This document shows, piece after piece, positions 54,715 to 61,728 of a stretch of DNA of 64,000 bases. Below the pieces are notes generated by a model. That model was given only the letters and a program-made list of their open reading frames with translations. It did not search any database and had not been told where the DNA came from. This DNA comes from Schlegelella_A sp038318385 (GTDB lineage: Bacteria > Pseudomonadota > Gammaproteobacteria > Burkholderiales > Burkholderiaceae_C), in the NCBI GenBank assembly GCA_038318385.1, contig JBBQCD010000014.1, forward strand, positions 1 to 64,000, written 5' to 3'. The position numbers were made by a program, and so were the translations under genes. Position 1 is the stretch's first letter; the number at the start of each line of letters is the position of its first letter.

Positions 54715-55536
54715 ATGATCTACCTCATCGGCGATGTCCAGGGCTGCTGCGACGCCCTCGACCGGTTGCTCGCGAAGGTCGATTTCACGCCGTCGCGCGA
54801 CCATGCCTACGTGCTCGGCGACCTGGTCAACCGCGGACCGAAATCGCTCGCCACGCTGCGACGGCTGCGCGACCTCGGCGGGGCCGCCACCTGCCTGCTC
54901 GGCAATCACGACTGGCATCTGCTCGCCGCGGCCCACGGGGTGCGTCCCGTGCACACGACCGACACGCTCGACGACATCCTGCAGGCGCCGGACCGCGACG
55001 CCTGGCTCGAATGGCTGCGCGGGCGCCGCATGGCGGTGCACGAACACGGCTGGCTGATGCTGCACGCCGGCGTGGCGCCGCAGTGGGACCTGGACACGAC
55101 GTTGCGGCTGGCGGGCGAGGTCGAGCGCCATCTCGCCAGCGATGCGCTTCCCGATTTCCTGAAGGTGATGTACGGCAACGAGCCGAGCCGCTGGAACGCG
55201 ACCCTCGACGGTGACGACCGGCTGCGCTTCAGCGTCAACGCCATGACCCGGATCCGCTATGTCGACGCTGCCGGGCGTCTCGACTTCAAGGCCAAGGACG
55301 GCAGCGGCCCGCCGCCGCCGGGCCTTTTTCGCTGGTTCGAAGCGCCGGGACGGCGCACCGAGGGCGTGCCGATCGCCTTCGGCCATTGGTCCACGCTCGG
55401 CCTGATCGAACGCAGCGATCTCCTCGGCCTCGACACCGGCTGCGTCTGGGGTGGACGCCTCAGCGCAGTCCGGATCGACGGCGGGCGGCGCGAGGTGATC
55501 CAGGTGGAATGCGAAGAGGCGCTGGCCCCTGGCTGA
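54715..55536 (+). CDS. apaH: Symmetrical diadenosine tetraphosphatase
   Basis: Hydrolyses Ap4A to two ADP and removes NpN caps from RNA. 273 residues from ATG 54715 (MIYLIGDVQGCCDALDRLL). The calcineurin-like metal motifs are GDVQG, VLGDLVNRGPKSL and LGNHDWHLLAA, plus MLHAGVAPQWD and the late AFGHWSTLGL. Upstream in-frame sequence shows no similarity. Length is normal (E. coli 280). Confidence 0.96.
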   Translation: MIYLIGDVQGCCDALDRLLAKVDFTPSRDHAYVLGDLVNRGPKSLATLRRLRDLGGAATCLLGNHDWHLLAAAHGVRPVHTTDTLDDILQAPDRDAWLEWLRGRRMAVHEHGWLMLHAGVAPQWDLDTTLRLAGEVERHLASDALPDFLKVMYGNEPSRWNATLDGDDRLRFSVNAMTRIRYVDAAGRLDFKAKDGSGPPPPGLFRWFEAPGRRTEGVPIAFGHWSTLGLIERSDLLGLDTGCVWGGRLSAVRIDGGRREVIQVECEEALAPG

Positions 55537-55681
55537 AGCGCGAGCGGCGGCCGAGGGTATTCCCGGTTTTTGATCTTCACCCCTTGAACAAGGGATGGCG
55601 GCGTTTTGGCGTGGCTCTAGATTGGGTGGCCACCCGCATCGACCCGACAACCCCAACTTCGTCCGCACCGAAAGAACCGCC

Positions 55682-56716
55682 ATGAAATCGATGTTCCGTA
55701 CTGCGGCCATCGCCGCTGCCTGCAGCTTCGCGTGCCTCTCCGCCCGGGCGGACCTCACCTTCAATACTTTCGTCACCGGTCCGGACATCGCCGCCGCCGT
55801 GGGCGGCAACAGCACCATCGGCTTTGCCTATGCCGGCAACAAGTTCGTCGGCTCGGTCTACTACAACACGCAGCTCTACCAGACGAATCTGACCGGGGGC
55901 AGCGTCCTGCCGTTCGGGATGCCAGTGCCGACCTTTGCCGGGGGCGAGACGTACGTCTCGAGTTCGCTCGGCATCGGCGGTTTCGGCCCCCGCGACGTCT
56001 ACGCCGGCAACGAAAGCCTCGGCACCGTCTTCCGCTTCGCGAACGACGGCTCCAGTCAAGGGGTGTTCGCCAGCGGCCTCGTCGGCGGGGTCCGAAGCAT
56101 CGCCTTCGATCCGTACGGCCTCTACGGCAACGACATGATCGTGGCGACGGGGGCCGGCAATGTCTACCGCGTCAACAACCTCGGCGCATCGACGCTGCTC
56201 GCTTCCTTGGGCGCGGACACCGAGGGCCTGAGCTTCGCGCCCCAGGATTTCGGCCCCTATGCCGCGGGCACGCTGTTCGTCGCCTCCGAGGGTCTCGGCC
56301 GCCTGAGCGCCATCACCGCGGGCGGGGTGGTGAGCACGGTGGTGAACGGCCTGAGTTTGCCGGAGATGGTGAGCTTCGTGCCACTGAACCTCGGCTCGAG
56401 CGGCAACCCGGTGGAAGGCTTCTACGCGGCGGCGTACCCCAACAACATCCAGAAGGCCGATGCCTCCCAGTTCCTGCCCTATCTGGGCCACGCCATCGTC
56501 ACCGGCGAAGGTGGCGGACGCGAGATCTACGACATCAGCTGGGACGGACAGCAGTTCAACACGGTGGTCATCGGGACGTTCACCGCCCAGGCCGAAGACG
56601 GCATCTTCGTCACCGCCGACATCATCCGCAACCCGATTCCCGAGCCCGAGACGTGGGCGCTGATGCTCGCCGGTCTCGGCGCACTAGGGGCCGGGGCTCG
56701 CCGCCGGCGCGCCTGA
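55682..56716 (+). CDS. PEP-CTERM exported protein
   Basis: 344 residues from ATG 55682. A signal peptide (FRTAAIAAACSFACLSARA) is followed by a Gly/Ser/Thr-rich beta-propeller-like body (YAGNKFVGSVYYNTQLYQT, GVRSIAFDPYGLYGNDMIV). The C-terminal sorting signal has PEPETWALML, a hydrophobic helix and a terminal RRRR, so an exosortase (EpsH-type, not in this window) should cleave and anchor it. The repeated GNDMIVATGAGNVYRVNN pattern suggests a SdiA/NHL-like propeller. Role unknown; usually tied to exopolysaccharide-linked surface biology. Confidence 0.9.
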   Translation: MKSMFRTAAIAAACSFACLSARADLTFNTFVTGPDIAAAVGGNSTIGFAYAGNKFVGSVYYNTQLYQTNLTGGSVLPFGMPVPTFAGGETYVSSSLGIGGFGPRDVYAGNESLGTVFRFANDGSSQGVFASGLVGGVRSIAFDPYGLYGNDMIVATGAGNVYRVNNLGASTLLASLGADTEGLSFAPQDFGPYAAGTLFVASEGLGRLSAITAGGVVSTVVNGLSLPEMVSFVPLNLGSSGNPVEGFYAAAYPNNIQKADASQFLPYLGHAIVTGEGGGREIYDISWDGQQFNTVVIGTFTAQAEDGIFVTADIIRNPIPEPETWALMLAGLGALGAGARRRRA

Positions 56717-56732
56717 CGCCTGCGAGCCACGC

Positions 56733-56760
56733 AGCTTGCCGTTGACGTTGACGGCGAGCT
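56733..56760 (+). terminator. Possible hairpin terminator after the PEP-CTERM gene
   Basis: A 10-base stem with one G-U-type position (AGCTTGCCGT at 56733-56742, ACGGCGAGCT at 56751-56760) and an 8-base loop lies 16 bases after the stop. No T tract follows. Confidence 0.4.
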
Positions 56761-56845
56761 TCCGAGGGATCGAAGCGGCTGGATCGTTCGTCGGGCCTCC
56801 CCCGCTTCGACTCGACAGGAGGCCTCGATAGAATGGGCGCGCCCC

Positions 56846-56932
56846 GGAAGCGTGGCCGAGCGGTTGAAGGCACCGGTCTTGAAAACCGGCGAAGGGGCGA
56901 CCCTTCCGTGGGTTCGAATCCCACCGCTTCCG
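56846..56932 (+). tRNA. tRNA-Ser (anticodon TGA)
   Basis: 87-base class II tRNA with a long variable arm. The acceptor arms GGAAGCG and CGCTTCC pair, and the anticodon loop CTTGAAA gives anticodon TGA, reading TCA. The T loop TTCGAAT is present. CCA is not encoded (CCG follows). A TAGAAT -10 at 56829-56834 with a GC-rich discriminator fits a stable-RNA promoter. Directly downstream is the decayed regulator. Confidence 0.95.
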
Positions 56933-56981
56933 CCGTTGCGCCTGGGCGTCTCCTGCTCGGCTCTGGGTTCAACCGACCTCC

Positions 56982-57469
56982 CGGGTGAGCTCGAAGCTCA
57001 AGCCACTTCTCGAGATGGCCAAGCAAGCGCTCCGGTTCATCGTCGCCGCACCCCGCGACCAGTTGTTCCAGTACGACCAGATGGCAAGCGCGATGACGCC
57101 TCCGCTGCGCGAGCAGCCAGGTTGAAAAGCGGGGGTGCGTTCGATTTCCAGTCCCTCGAGGGAATCGCCGCTGAATCAGGTCGCCAGGGCTTGCAACGCA
57201 ATTTGTCCGAGTTTGCCGATCCCCGGCTCGAAGGGGCGGTCGATCGAGAGCACATCGACAGAATCGCCCGACAGATCGAGCCGCACGGATTCGTCCACGC
57301 TTAGGACGCGTTGCCGCTCCGGTTCGTCGAGCCCGCGCGTGACCGCGCGCGGCGAAAGCGCGAGGCAAGCGAGCAGCGCGCGCACCTTGCGCAAAGAAGG
57401 CAGCGGCAGCCTCCGGCCGTCTCGAAGGGCGGCGAACTGGCCGAGCAGATGCAACTCGAGCGCGGACAC
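56982..57469 (-). pseudogene. Decayed SARP/BTAD-type transcriptional regulator
   Basis: The coding order on the minus strand resembles SARP-family activators. The first frame starts near GTG 57469 with ELHLLGQFAALRDGRRLPLP and RKVRALLACLALSPRAVT, the start of the winged-helix domain. A gap of about 35 residues follows, where the rest of the domain should be. Then come RQRVLSVDESVRLDLSGDSV and a stop at 57176-57178. Beyond the stop, FSGDSLEGLEIERTPAFQ continues the BTAD domain in the same frame; after a further frameshift, RACHLVVLEQLVAGCGDDEP and LGHLEKWLELRAHPG continue in another. So the gene has lost the middle of its DNA-binding region and gained a stop and a frameshift. It ends just after tRNA-Ser, which suggests an ancient insertion or deletion endpoint. 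Confidence 0.75.
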
Positions 57470-57627
57470 GCCCTTGGCGCTGCCCGATTGATCCACTTCC
57501 ACGGACGATTCCACGCCGGCTACCACGTTGGCCTCCACGGGCTGCAGGTAACTTGGGTCTCAGATGGGTGCGGCCGGATCGTCGCTCCGGACAAATTCAC
57601 TACCACACGCCCGAAGGAGAAATCACC

Positions 57628-57928
57628 ATGAACTCGAAGAATCGCATTCATTCTGCGGCTGAAGTTGCCAGCCGGGTACACGCTTTCGCCGCACCGCCAC
57701 TCGATCGATGAAATGGTCACCGTGATCTCCGGCGCGGTCAACGTCGGCGCGGGCGAAAAGCTCAACCGTGCGACGGGCAAGAATCTGACGGTCGCCGGCT
57801 TCGTGAACCTGCCGGCCGGCATGGCGCACTACGCCTGGGTCAAGGGTGAAACCGTCCTGCAGATCAGCGGCAATGGCCCGTTCGACGTGATCTACGTGAA
57901 TCCGAACGACGATCCGCGCAAGCAGTAG
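57628..57928 (+). pseudogene. Broken cupin protein gene (5' frameshift or deletion)
   Basis: A good ribosome site AAGGAG precedes ATG 57628, but that frame ends after 27 codons. The cupin core is in a different frame (open from 57632): LPAGYTLSPHRHSIDEMVTV, VNVGAGEKLNRATGK, GFVNLPAGMAHYAWVKGETV. It is an intact C-terminal cupin barrel with the metal-binding HRH and a His in MAHYAWV. A non-standard TTG start at 57665 would express 87 residues, but the barrel would lack strands. An internal deletion that joined the start to the core out of frame explains the layout. Probably non-functional. Confidence 0.65.
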
Positions 57929-57968
57929 ACGACTGCGCTCACGGCCCACCACGAAAGAGGAACCCAAT

Positions 57969-58355
57969 ATGCGAGTCGCGAAGAACGATATTCCCATCAA
58001 GATCGACATCCCGGGCGCGGTCGCCCGTCAGAAGACAGAGTTCGGAGATGCCGCCGGCTACGGCAAGATCAGCGGCGAATATTTCTCGCTCGGCGCCGGC
58101 ACCGACATCGCGCCGCTGCTCAAGGGGCTGCAAGGCGACCTGTGCCAGGTGCCGCACTGGGGCTACCTGATGCAGGGTGAAGTGACGGTCACGTATGCCG
58201 ATGGCAGAGACGAAGCCATCGTCGGTGGCGACTTGTTCTACTGGCCACCCGGACACACCGTGAAGGTCGGCAAGGACGCCGAGGTCATCATGTTCAGCCC
58301 ACAGCACGAGCACACCGAGGTCATCGATCACATGCTGGGGAAGTTGCGCGCCTAG
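57969..58355 (+). CDS. Cupin domain protein, 128 aa
   Basis: 128-residue soluble single-domain cupin. Strands around HWGYLMQGEVTVTYADGRDE and FYWPPGHTVKVGKDAEVIMF form the barrel. Histidines that could bind metal are the His of PHWGY and the H of GHTV, with further His in SPQHEHTEVIDHML at the C-terminus. It starts 40 bases after the broken cupin and may originally have been co-regulated by the decayed SARP regulator, divergent from both. No substrate is evident; candidates are small-molecule dioxygenases or isomerases. Confidence 0.85.
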   Translation: MRVAKNDIPIKIDIPGAVARQKTEFGDAAGYGKISGEYFSLGAGTDIAPLLKGLQGDLCQVPHWGYLMQGEVTVTYADGRDEAIVGGDLFYWPPGHTVKVGKDAEVIMFSPQHEHTEVIDHMLGKLRA

Positions 58356-58425
58356 CCCAGCGGCCGGCATCCACGCGCGGCTTGTTTCGCGGATGCCCAC
58401 TTCTCTGAAATCCCAGGAGCCCGCC

Positions 58426-59511
58426 ATGCCCTCTCACGCCTTTCGAACCACCGATGGCCGCAAGCGCCTCTACGACAGCGTCATCGACACCATCGGGGAC
58501 ACGCCGTGCATCCGCCTGCACCGCATCGCGCCGAAGCACGTGCGGATGTACGTGAAGGCCGAGTTCTTCAACCCGGCGGGGTCGGTCAAGGACCGCCTCG
58601 CGATCAGCATCATCGAGGAGACCGAGCGCAGCGGCGACCTCAAGCCCGGGCAGACGGTGGTCGAGGCGACGAGCGGCAACACGGGCATCGGCCTGGCGAT
58701 GGTCTGCGCCGCCAAGGGCTATCCGCTGGTGGTGACGATGGCCGACTCGTTCTCGGTCGAGCGCCGCCGCTTGATGCGCTTCCTCGGCGCCAAGGTCGTC
58801 CTCACGCCGCGCGCCGCCAAGGGTCTGGGGATGTACCGCAAGGCCCAGGAGCTCGCCGAGGCCAACGGCTGGTTCTACGCGCGTCAGTTCGAGACGCCGG
58901 CCAACGCCAGGATCCACGAGAACACGACCGCGCGCGAGCTCCTCGCCGATTTCGATGGCGATCGCCTCGACTACTGGGTCACGGGCTACGGCACGGGCGG
59001 CACGGTCACGGGCGTGGGCCGCGTGCTGCGCAAGGAACGTCCACAGACGAAGATCGTCCTCAGCGAGCCCTCGATCGCCCCGCTGCTGGGCAGCGGCGTC
59101 TCGCAGGAGCGCGGCGCCGACCACTCGCCCGCCGCCAGCCACGCGGCGTGGACGCCACACCCGATCCAGGGTTGGACGCCCGACTTCATTCCCCACGTGC
59201 TGCAGGAGTCGATCGACGAGCGCTTCTACGACGAGCTGATCCCGGTCTCCGGACCCGACGCGATCGCCTGGTCCCGCCGGCTGGCTCTCGAGGAGGGGAT
59301 CTTCACCGGCATCTCGGGCGGGGCTTCGCTCGCGGCCGCCGTCCGGGTTGCCGAGCGCGCGCCGGAGGGTTCGGTCCTCTGCTGCATGCTGCCCGACACC
59401 GGCGAGCGCTACCTCTCGACGCCGCTGTTCGAGGGCGTGGCGACCGAGATGACACCCGACGAAGAGGCCTTGTCGCGCTCGACGCCGGGTTATCAGATGA
59501 TCGATGCGTGA
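58426..59511 (+). CDS. Cysteine-synthase-like PLP enzyme (fold type II)
   Basis: 361 residues from ATG 58426 with CAGGAG upstream; ATG 58393 is an alternative adding 11 residues. PLP lysine K55 in NPAGSVKDRLAIS; substrate loop ATSGNTGIGLAMVCAAKG; phosphate-binding GYGTGGTVTGVGR; and GIFTGISGGASLAAAV. Family members are beta-replacement enzymes using serine-derived substrates. It is longer than CysK because of an insertion (APLLGSGVSQERGADHSPAA) and a C-terminal extension. It is translationally coupled (GTGA overlap) to a PLP decarboxylase. The nucleophile and product are unknown. Confidence 0.9.
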   Translation: MPSHAFRTTDGRKRLYDSVIDTIGDTPCIRLHRIAPKHVRMYVKAEFFNPAGSVKDRLAISIIEETERSGDLKPGQTVVEATSGNTGIGLAMVCAAKGYPLVVTMADSFSVERRRLMRFLGAKVVLTPRAAKGLGMYRKAQELAEANGWFYARQFETPANARIHENTTARELLADFDGDRLDYWVTGYGTGGTVTGVGRVLRKERPQTKIVLSEPSIAPLLGSGVSQERGADHSPAASHAAWTPHPIQGWTPDFIPHVLQESIDERFYDELIPVSGPDAIAWSRRLALEEGIFTGISGGASLAAAVRVAERAPEGSVLCCMLPDTGERYLSTPLFEGVATEMTPDEEALSRSTPGYQMIDA

Positions 59512-61010
59512 GTGCGATCCTCCCGAGACGCGGGGGCCCTCAGCCCGACCGCGCCACCACTCATGACCTCAGCGGCGCCGTCAACGCGCTGTTGCCGGCC
59601 CTGGAACGGTTCCTGCAGTTCGAAGGGCCCGATCCGGCCAGGTGCCGCTCGCGTTGGCAGCCGCTGCTCGACAAACCGCTTCCCGTCTCGGGCATCGGAC
59701 GGGACGCGGTATTGGCGGAGCTGGCGGATCTGGTGGTGGCCAACGGACTTCGAACCGGTCACGCGGGCTTCTCCGGGTGGGTCACGACGATGCCGACCGA
59801 CGTGGGCGCGGCAGCCGACCTGGCACAGGCCATTGCCATCCCCCAGCGATGGTGGGCCACCGCCGGCAATTTCGTGGACGATCTCGCGATGCGCTGGCTG
59901 ATCGCTCTGCTGGGGTTCCCGGCAAGCTTCGCCGGAACATTCACCGCCGGCGGCTCGACCGCGAACCTCATCGGCATGGGCGCTGCGCGGCAGCAGGCCG
60001 GCGAGCGGATCGGGCTGCATCCTTCGCGGGACGGCAACAACGGACTCGTCGAACCGCGCGTCTACTGCTCGACGCAGACGCATCACGTCGTCGGCCGCGC
60101 GTTGGGGGTGCTCGGGCTGGGTCGCAGCAGCCTGCGCGAGGTTGCGCTGGATCGGCACGGCACGATCGACCTCGACCGACTGCAATTCGCGCTCGACGAG
60201 GACGCGGCAGCAGGTCGCACCCAGGTCGCCATCGTGGGCTGCGCCGGCGACGTGAACCTGGGACGCGTGGATCCGCTGGCCGACCTCGCGCGCCTCGCCG
60301 GCGAGCGTGGCATCTGGTTCCATGTCGATGGAGCGTATGGCGGCTGGGGCGTGCTCGACGACCGCGTCTGCGAGCGGTTCGGAGATGTGGCTGCGTACGA
60401 CTCCTTCGCGATCGATCCCCACAAGTGGTTGGCCGCGCCTGTCGGAACCGGTGCGGTGATCGTCCGCGACGGCGTCCTGCTCGCGCGTGCATTCCAGGTC
60501 GAGGCCGGCGCCTATGACCTCGAACGCGAAGTTCCCGTTGGACTCGGCGACAGCGGCTCGCCCTTCGATGAACTGGGAATCGGAACGCCGGACTTCGGTG
60601 TGGACTTCTCGGCACCGGCGCGCGGTGTGGCGGTCTGGGCGATCCTGAGCGAAATCGGGTCCGACGGGGTTCGAGAGCGGATCGTGCGCCACAACGACTG
60701 CGCCCGTCGGGTTGCCGAACTGGCCCGTGATGCCGAAGCGCTGGAACTCCTCGCCGAGCCCGAGCTCAGCATTTGCTGCTTCCGCTACCGACCTCCCGGC
60801 TGGGAAGACGAGGGCCGTCTGGACGCTCTCAACGAGGAAATTCTGCACGGCATCCGTGCACGGGGGCGAACGGTGACCTCGTCCACTCGGGTCGACGGAC
60901 GATTCGCCATCCGACCTTGCTTCATCAACCCGAGAAGCACTCTCGCCGATGCCGAGGCGCTGGTGAACGAGGTGCTGGCCGTTGGCCAAGACCTGGCGGC
61001 TGCACGCTAA
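59508..61010 (+). CDS. PLP-dependent group II decarboxylase (fold type I)
   Basis: 500 residues from a GTG at 59508 that overlaps the preceding TGA. Group II (aromatic/acidic amino acid) decarboxylase pattern: FTAGGSTANLIGMGAARQQA, substrate histidine in CSTQTHHVVGRALGVLG, Asp in FHVDGAYGGWG, PLP lysine K306 in IDPHKWLAAPVGTG. Related enzymes decarboxylate diaminobutyrate, glutamate, cysteine sulfinate or aromatic amino acids. The pairing with a cysteine-synthase-like gene suggests that it decarboxylates that enzyme's product. Substrate unassigned. Confidence 0.9.
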   Translation: MSAILPRRGGPQPDRATTHDLSGAVNALLPALERFLQFEGPDPARCRSRWQPLLDKPLPVSGIGRDAVLAELADLVVANGLRTGHAGFSGWVTTMPTDVGAAADLAQAIAIPQRWWATAGNFVDDLAMRWLIALLGFPASFAGTFTAGGSTANLIGMGAARQQAGERIGLHPSRDGNNGLVEPRVYCSTQTHHVVGRALGVLGLGRSSLREVALDRHGTIDLDRLQFALDEDAAAGRTQVAIVGCAGDVNLGRVDPLADLARLAGERGIWFHVDGAYGGWGVLDDRVCERFGDVAAYDSFAIDPHKWLAAPVGTGAVIVRDGVLLARAFQVEAGAYDLEREVPVGLGDSGSPFDELGIGTPDFGVDFSAPARGVAVWAILSEIGSDGVRERIVRHNDCARRVAELARDAEALELLAEPELSICCFRYRPPGWEDEGRLDALNEEILHGIRARGRTVTSSTRVDGRFAIRPCFINPRSTLADAEALVNEVLAVGQDLAAAR

Positions 61011-61048
61011 CCGGCGGCTCTCGCCCGAGCGGAATGCAGGACGGGGTC

Positions 61049-61071
61049 CGACGCCATTCCAGCCGGCGTCG
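61049..61071. terminator. Hairpin between convergent genes
   Basis: CGACGCC (61049-61055) pairs with GGCGTCG (61065-61071) around a 9-base loop in the 78-base gap between two convergent genes. No T tract. Confidence 0.4.
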
Positions 61072-61088
61072 ACAGGGCTGCCCGCGGG

Positions 61089-61592
61089 TCAGCGGCCGCG
61101 CACCACACGTGAAACCGTTCCGGTCCGGGCGTTGACGAGGAGATAGTCGGCGCCGCTCTGCACCCACTGGAAGCCACGCGGCGGCGCGCTCAGGCGGTGC
61201 CCCCGCCAATCCTCGACGACGTAGCCGTAGCCCCGCTGCACCGGGGGGACCCGTCCTCCGGGATGGTAGACCCCGTCGGCCGGTGTCGACCCGACCCTGT
61301 AGCCCGGCTGCTGGCCCACCGGGCCCGGACGGTCGCCGCGCGAATAGTCGGGCTGGGGGTTGCGGGAACGCCAGTCGCGCCGGTCGGCCGGCCGGGGGCT
61401 GCGAATGGCAGCCTGCCGGTCTCGGTAGTCGACTTCTGCCTGGGTCTGGGCCGGTGCGCCCTCCTTGGCCCGGTTCGTCCATTCCTGCGGAACGGTGTTG
61501 TTTTCGACGTTGAAGTTGCCCTGGGCGTAAGCCGTGGCGGCGAACTGCAGGCCGGCGGCGGCCAGCGCGCAGATGATCGATCGCGTTTTCAT
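61089..61592 (-). CDS. RcnB-type periplasmic protein
   Basis: 167 residues. The signal peptide is cleaved near TAYAQG (residue 24). A Pro/Arg/Asp-rich linker (RSPRPADRRDWRSRN) precedes the C-terminal RcnB domain, GYGYVVEDWRGHRLSAPPRG then FQWVQSGADYLLVNARTG, with the GxxW-type pattern of the family. E. coli RcnB helps set periplasmic nickel/cobalt levels. The ribosome site AGGAGG is perfect. The 5' region contains a 20-base stretch that resembles 16S rRNA (see findings). No rcnA efflux gene is adjacent. Confidence 0.85.
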   Translation of the reverse strand: MKTRSIICALAAAGLQFAATAYAQGNFNVENNTVPQEWTNRAKEGAPAQTQAEVDYRDRQAAIRSPRPADRRDWRSRNPQPDYSRGDRPGPVGQQPGYRVGSTPADGVYHPGGRVPPVQRGYGYVVEDWRGHRLSAPPRGFQWVQSGADYLLVNARTGTVSRVVRGR

Positions 61593-61728
61593 GTCGTTAT
61601 CCTCCTGGGTCTGTCTCCCTGTTTAACGCTGCCTCCCCACTGCCTCCCGTAGGAAGAACACCCCGTCGCTCGTAGGCGATACCCGGCGCACTGCGCCGCA
61701 CTCGCCTCCGGCGTCGCGAAGTCCGTCG

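Noticed and set aside
56852..57304. Open frame running across tRNA-Ser and onward
   Set aside because: It overlaps the tRNA and reads antisense through the decayed regulator; no homology in its translation.
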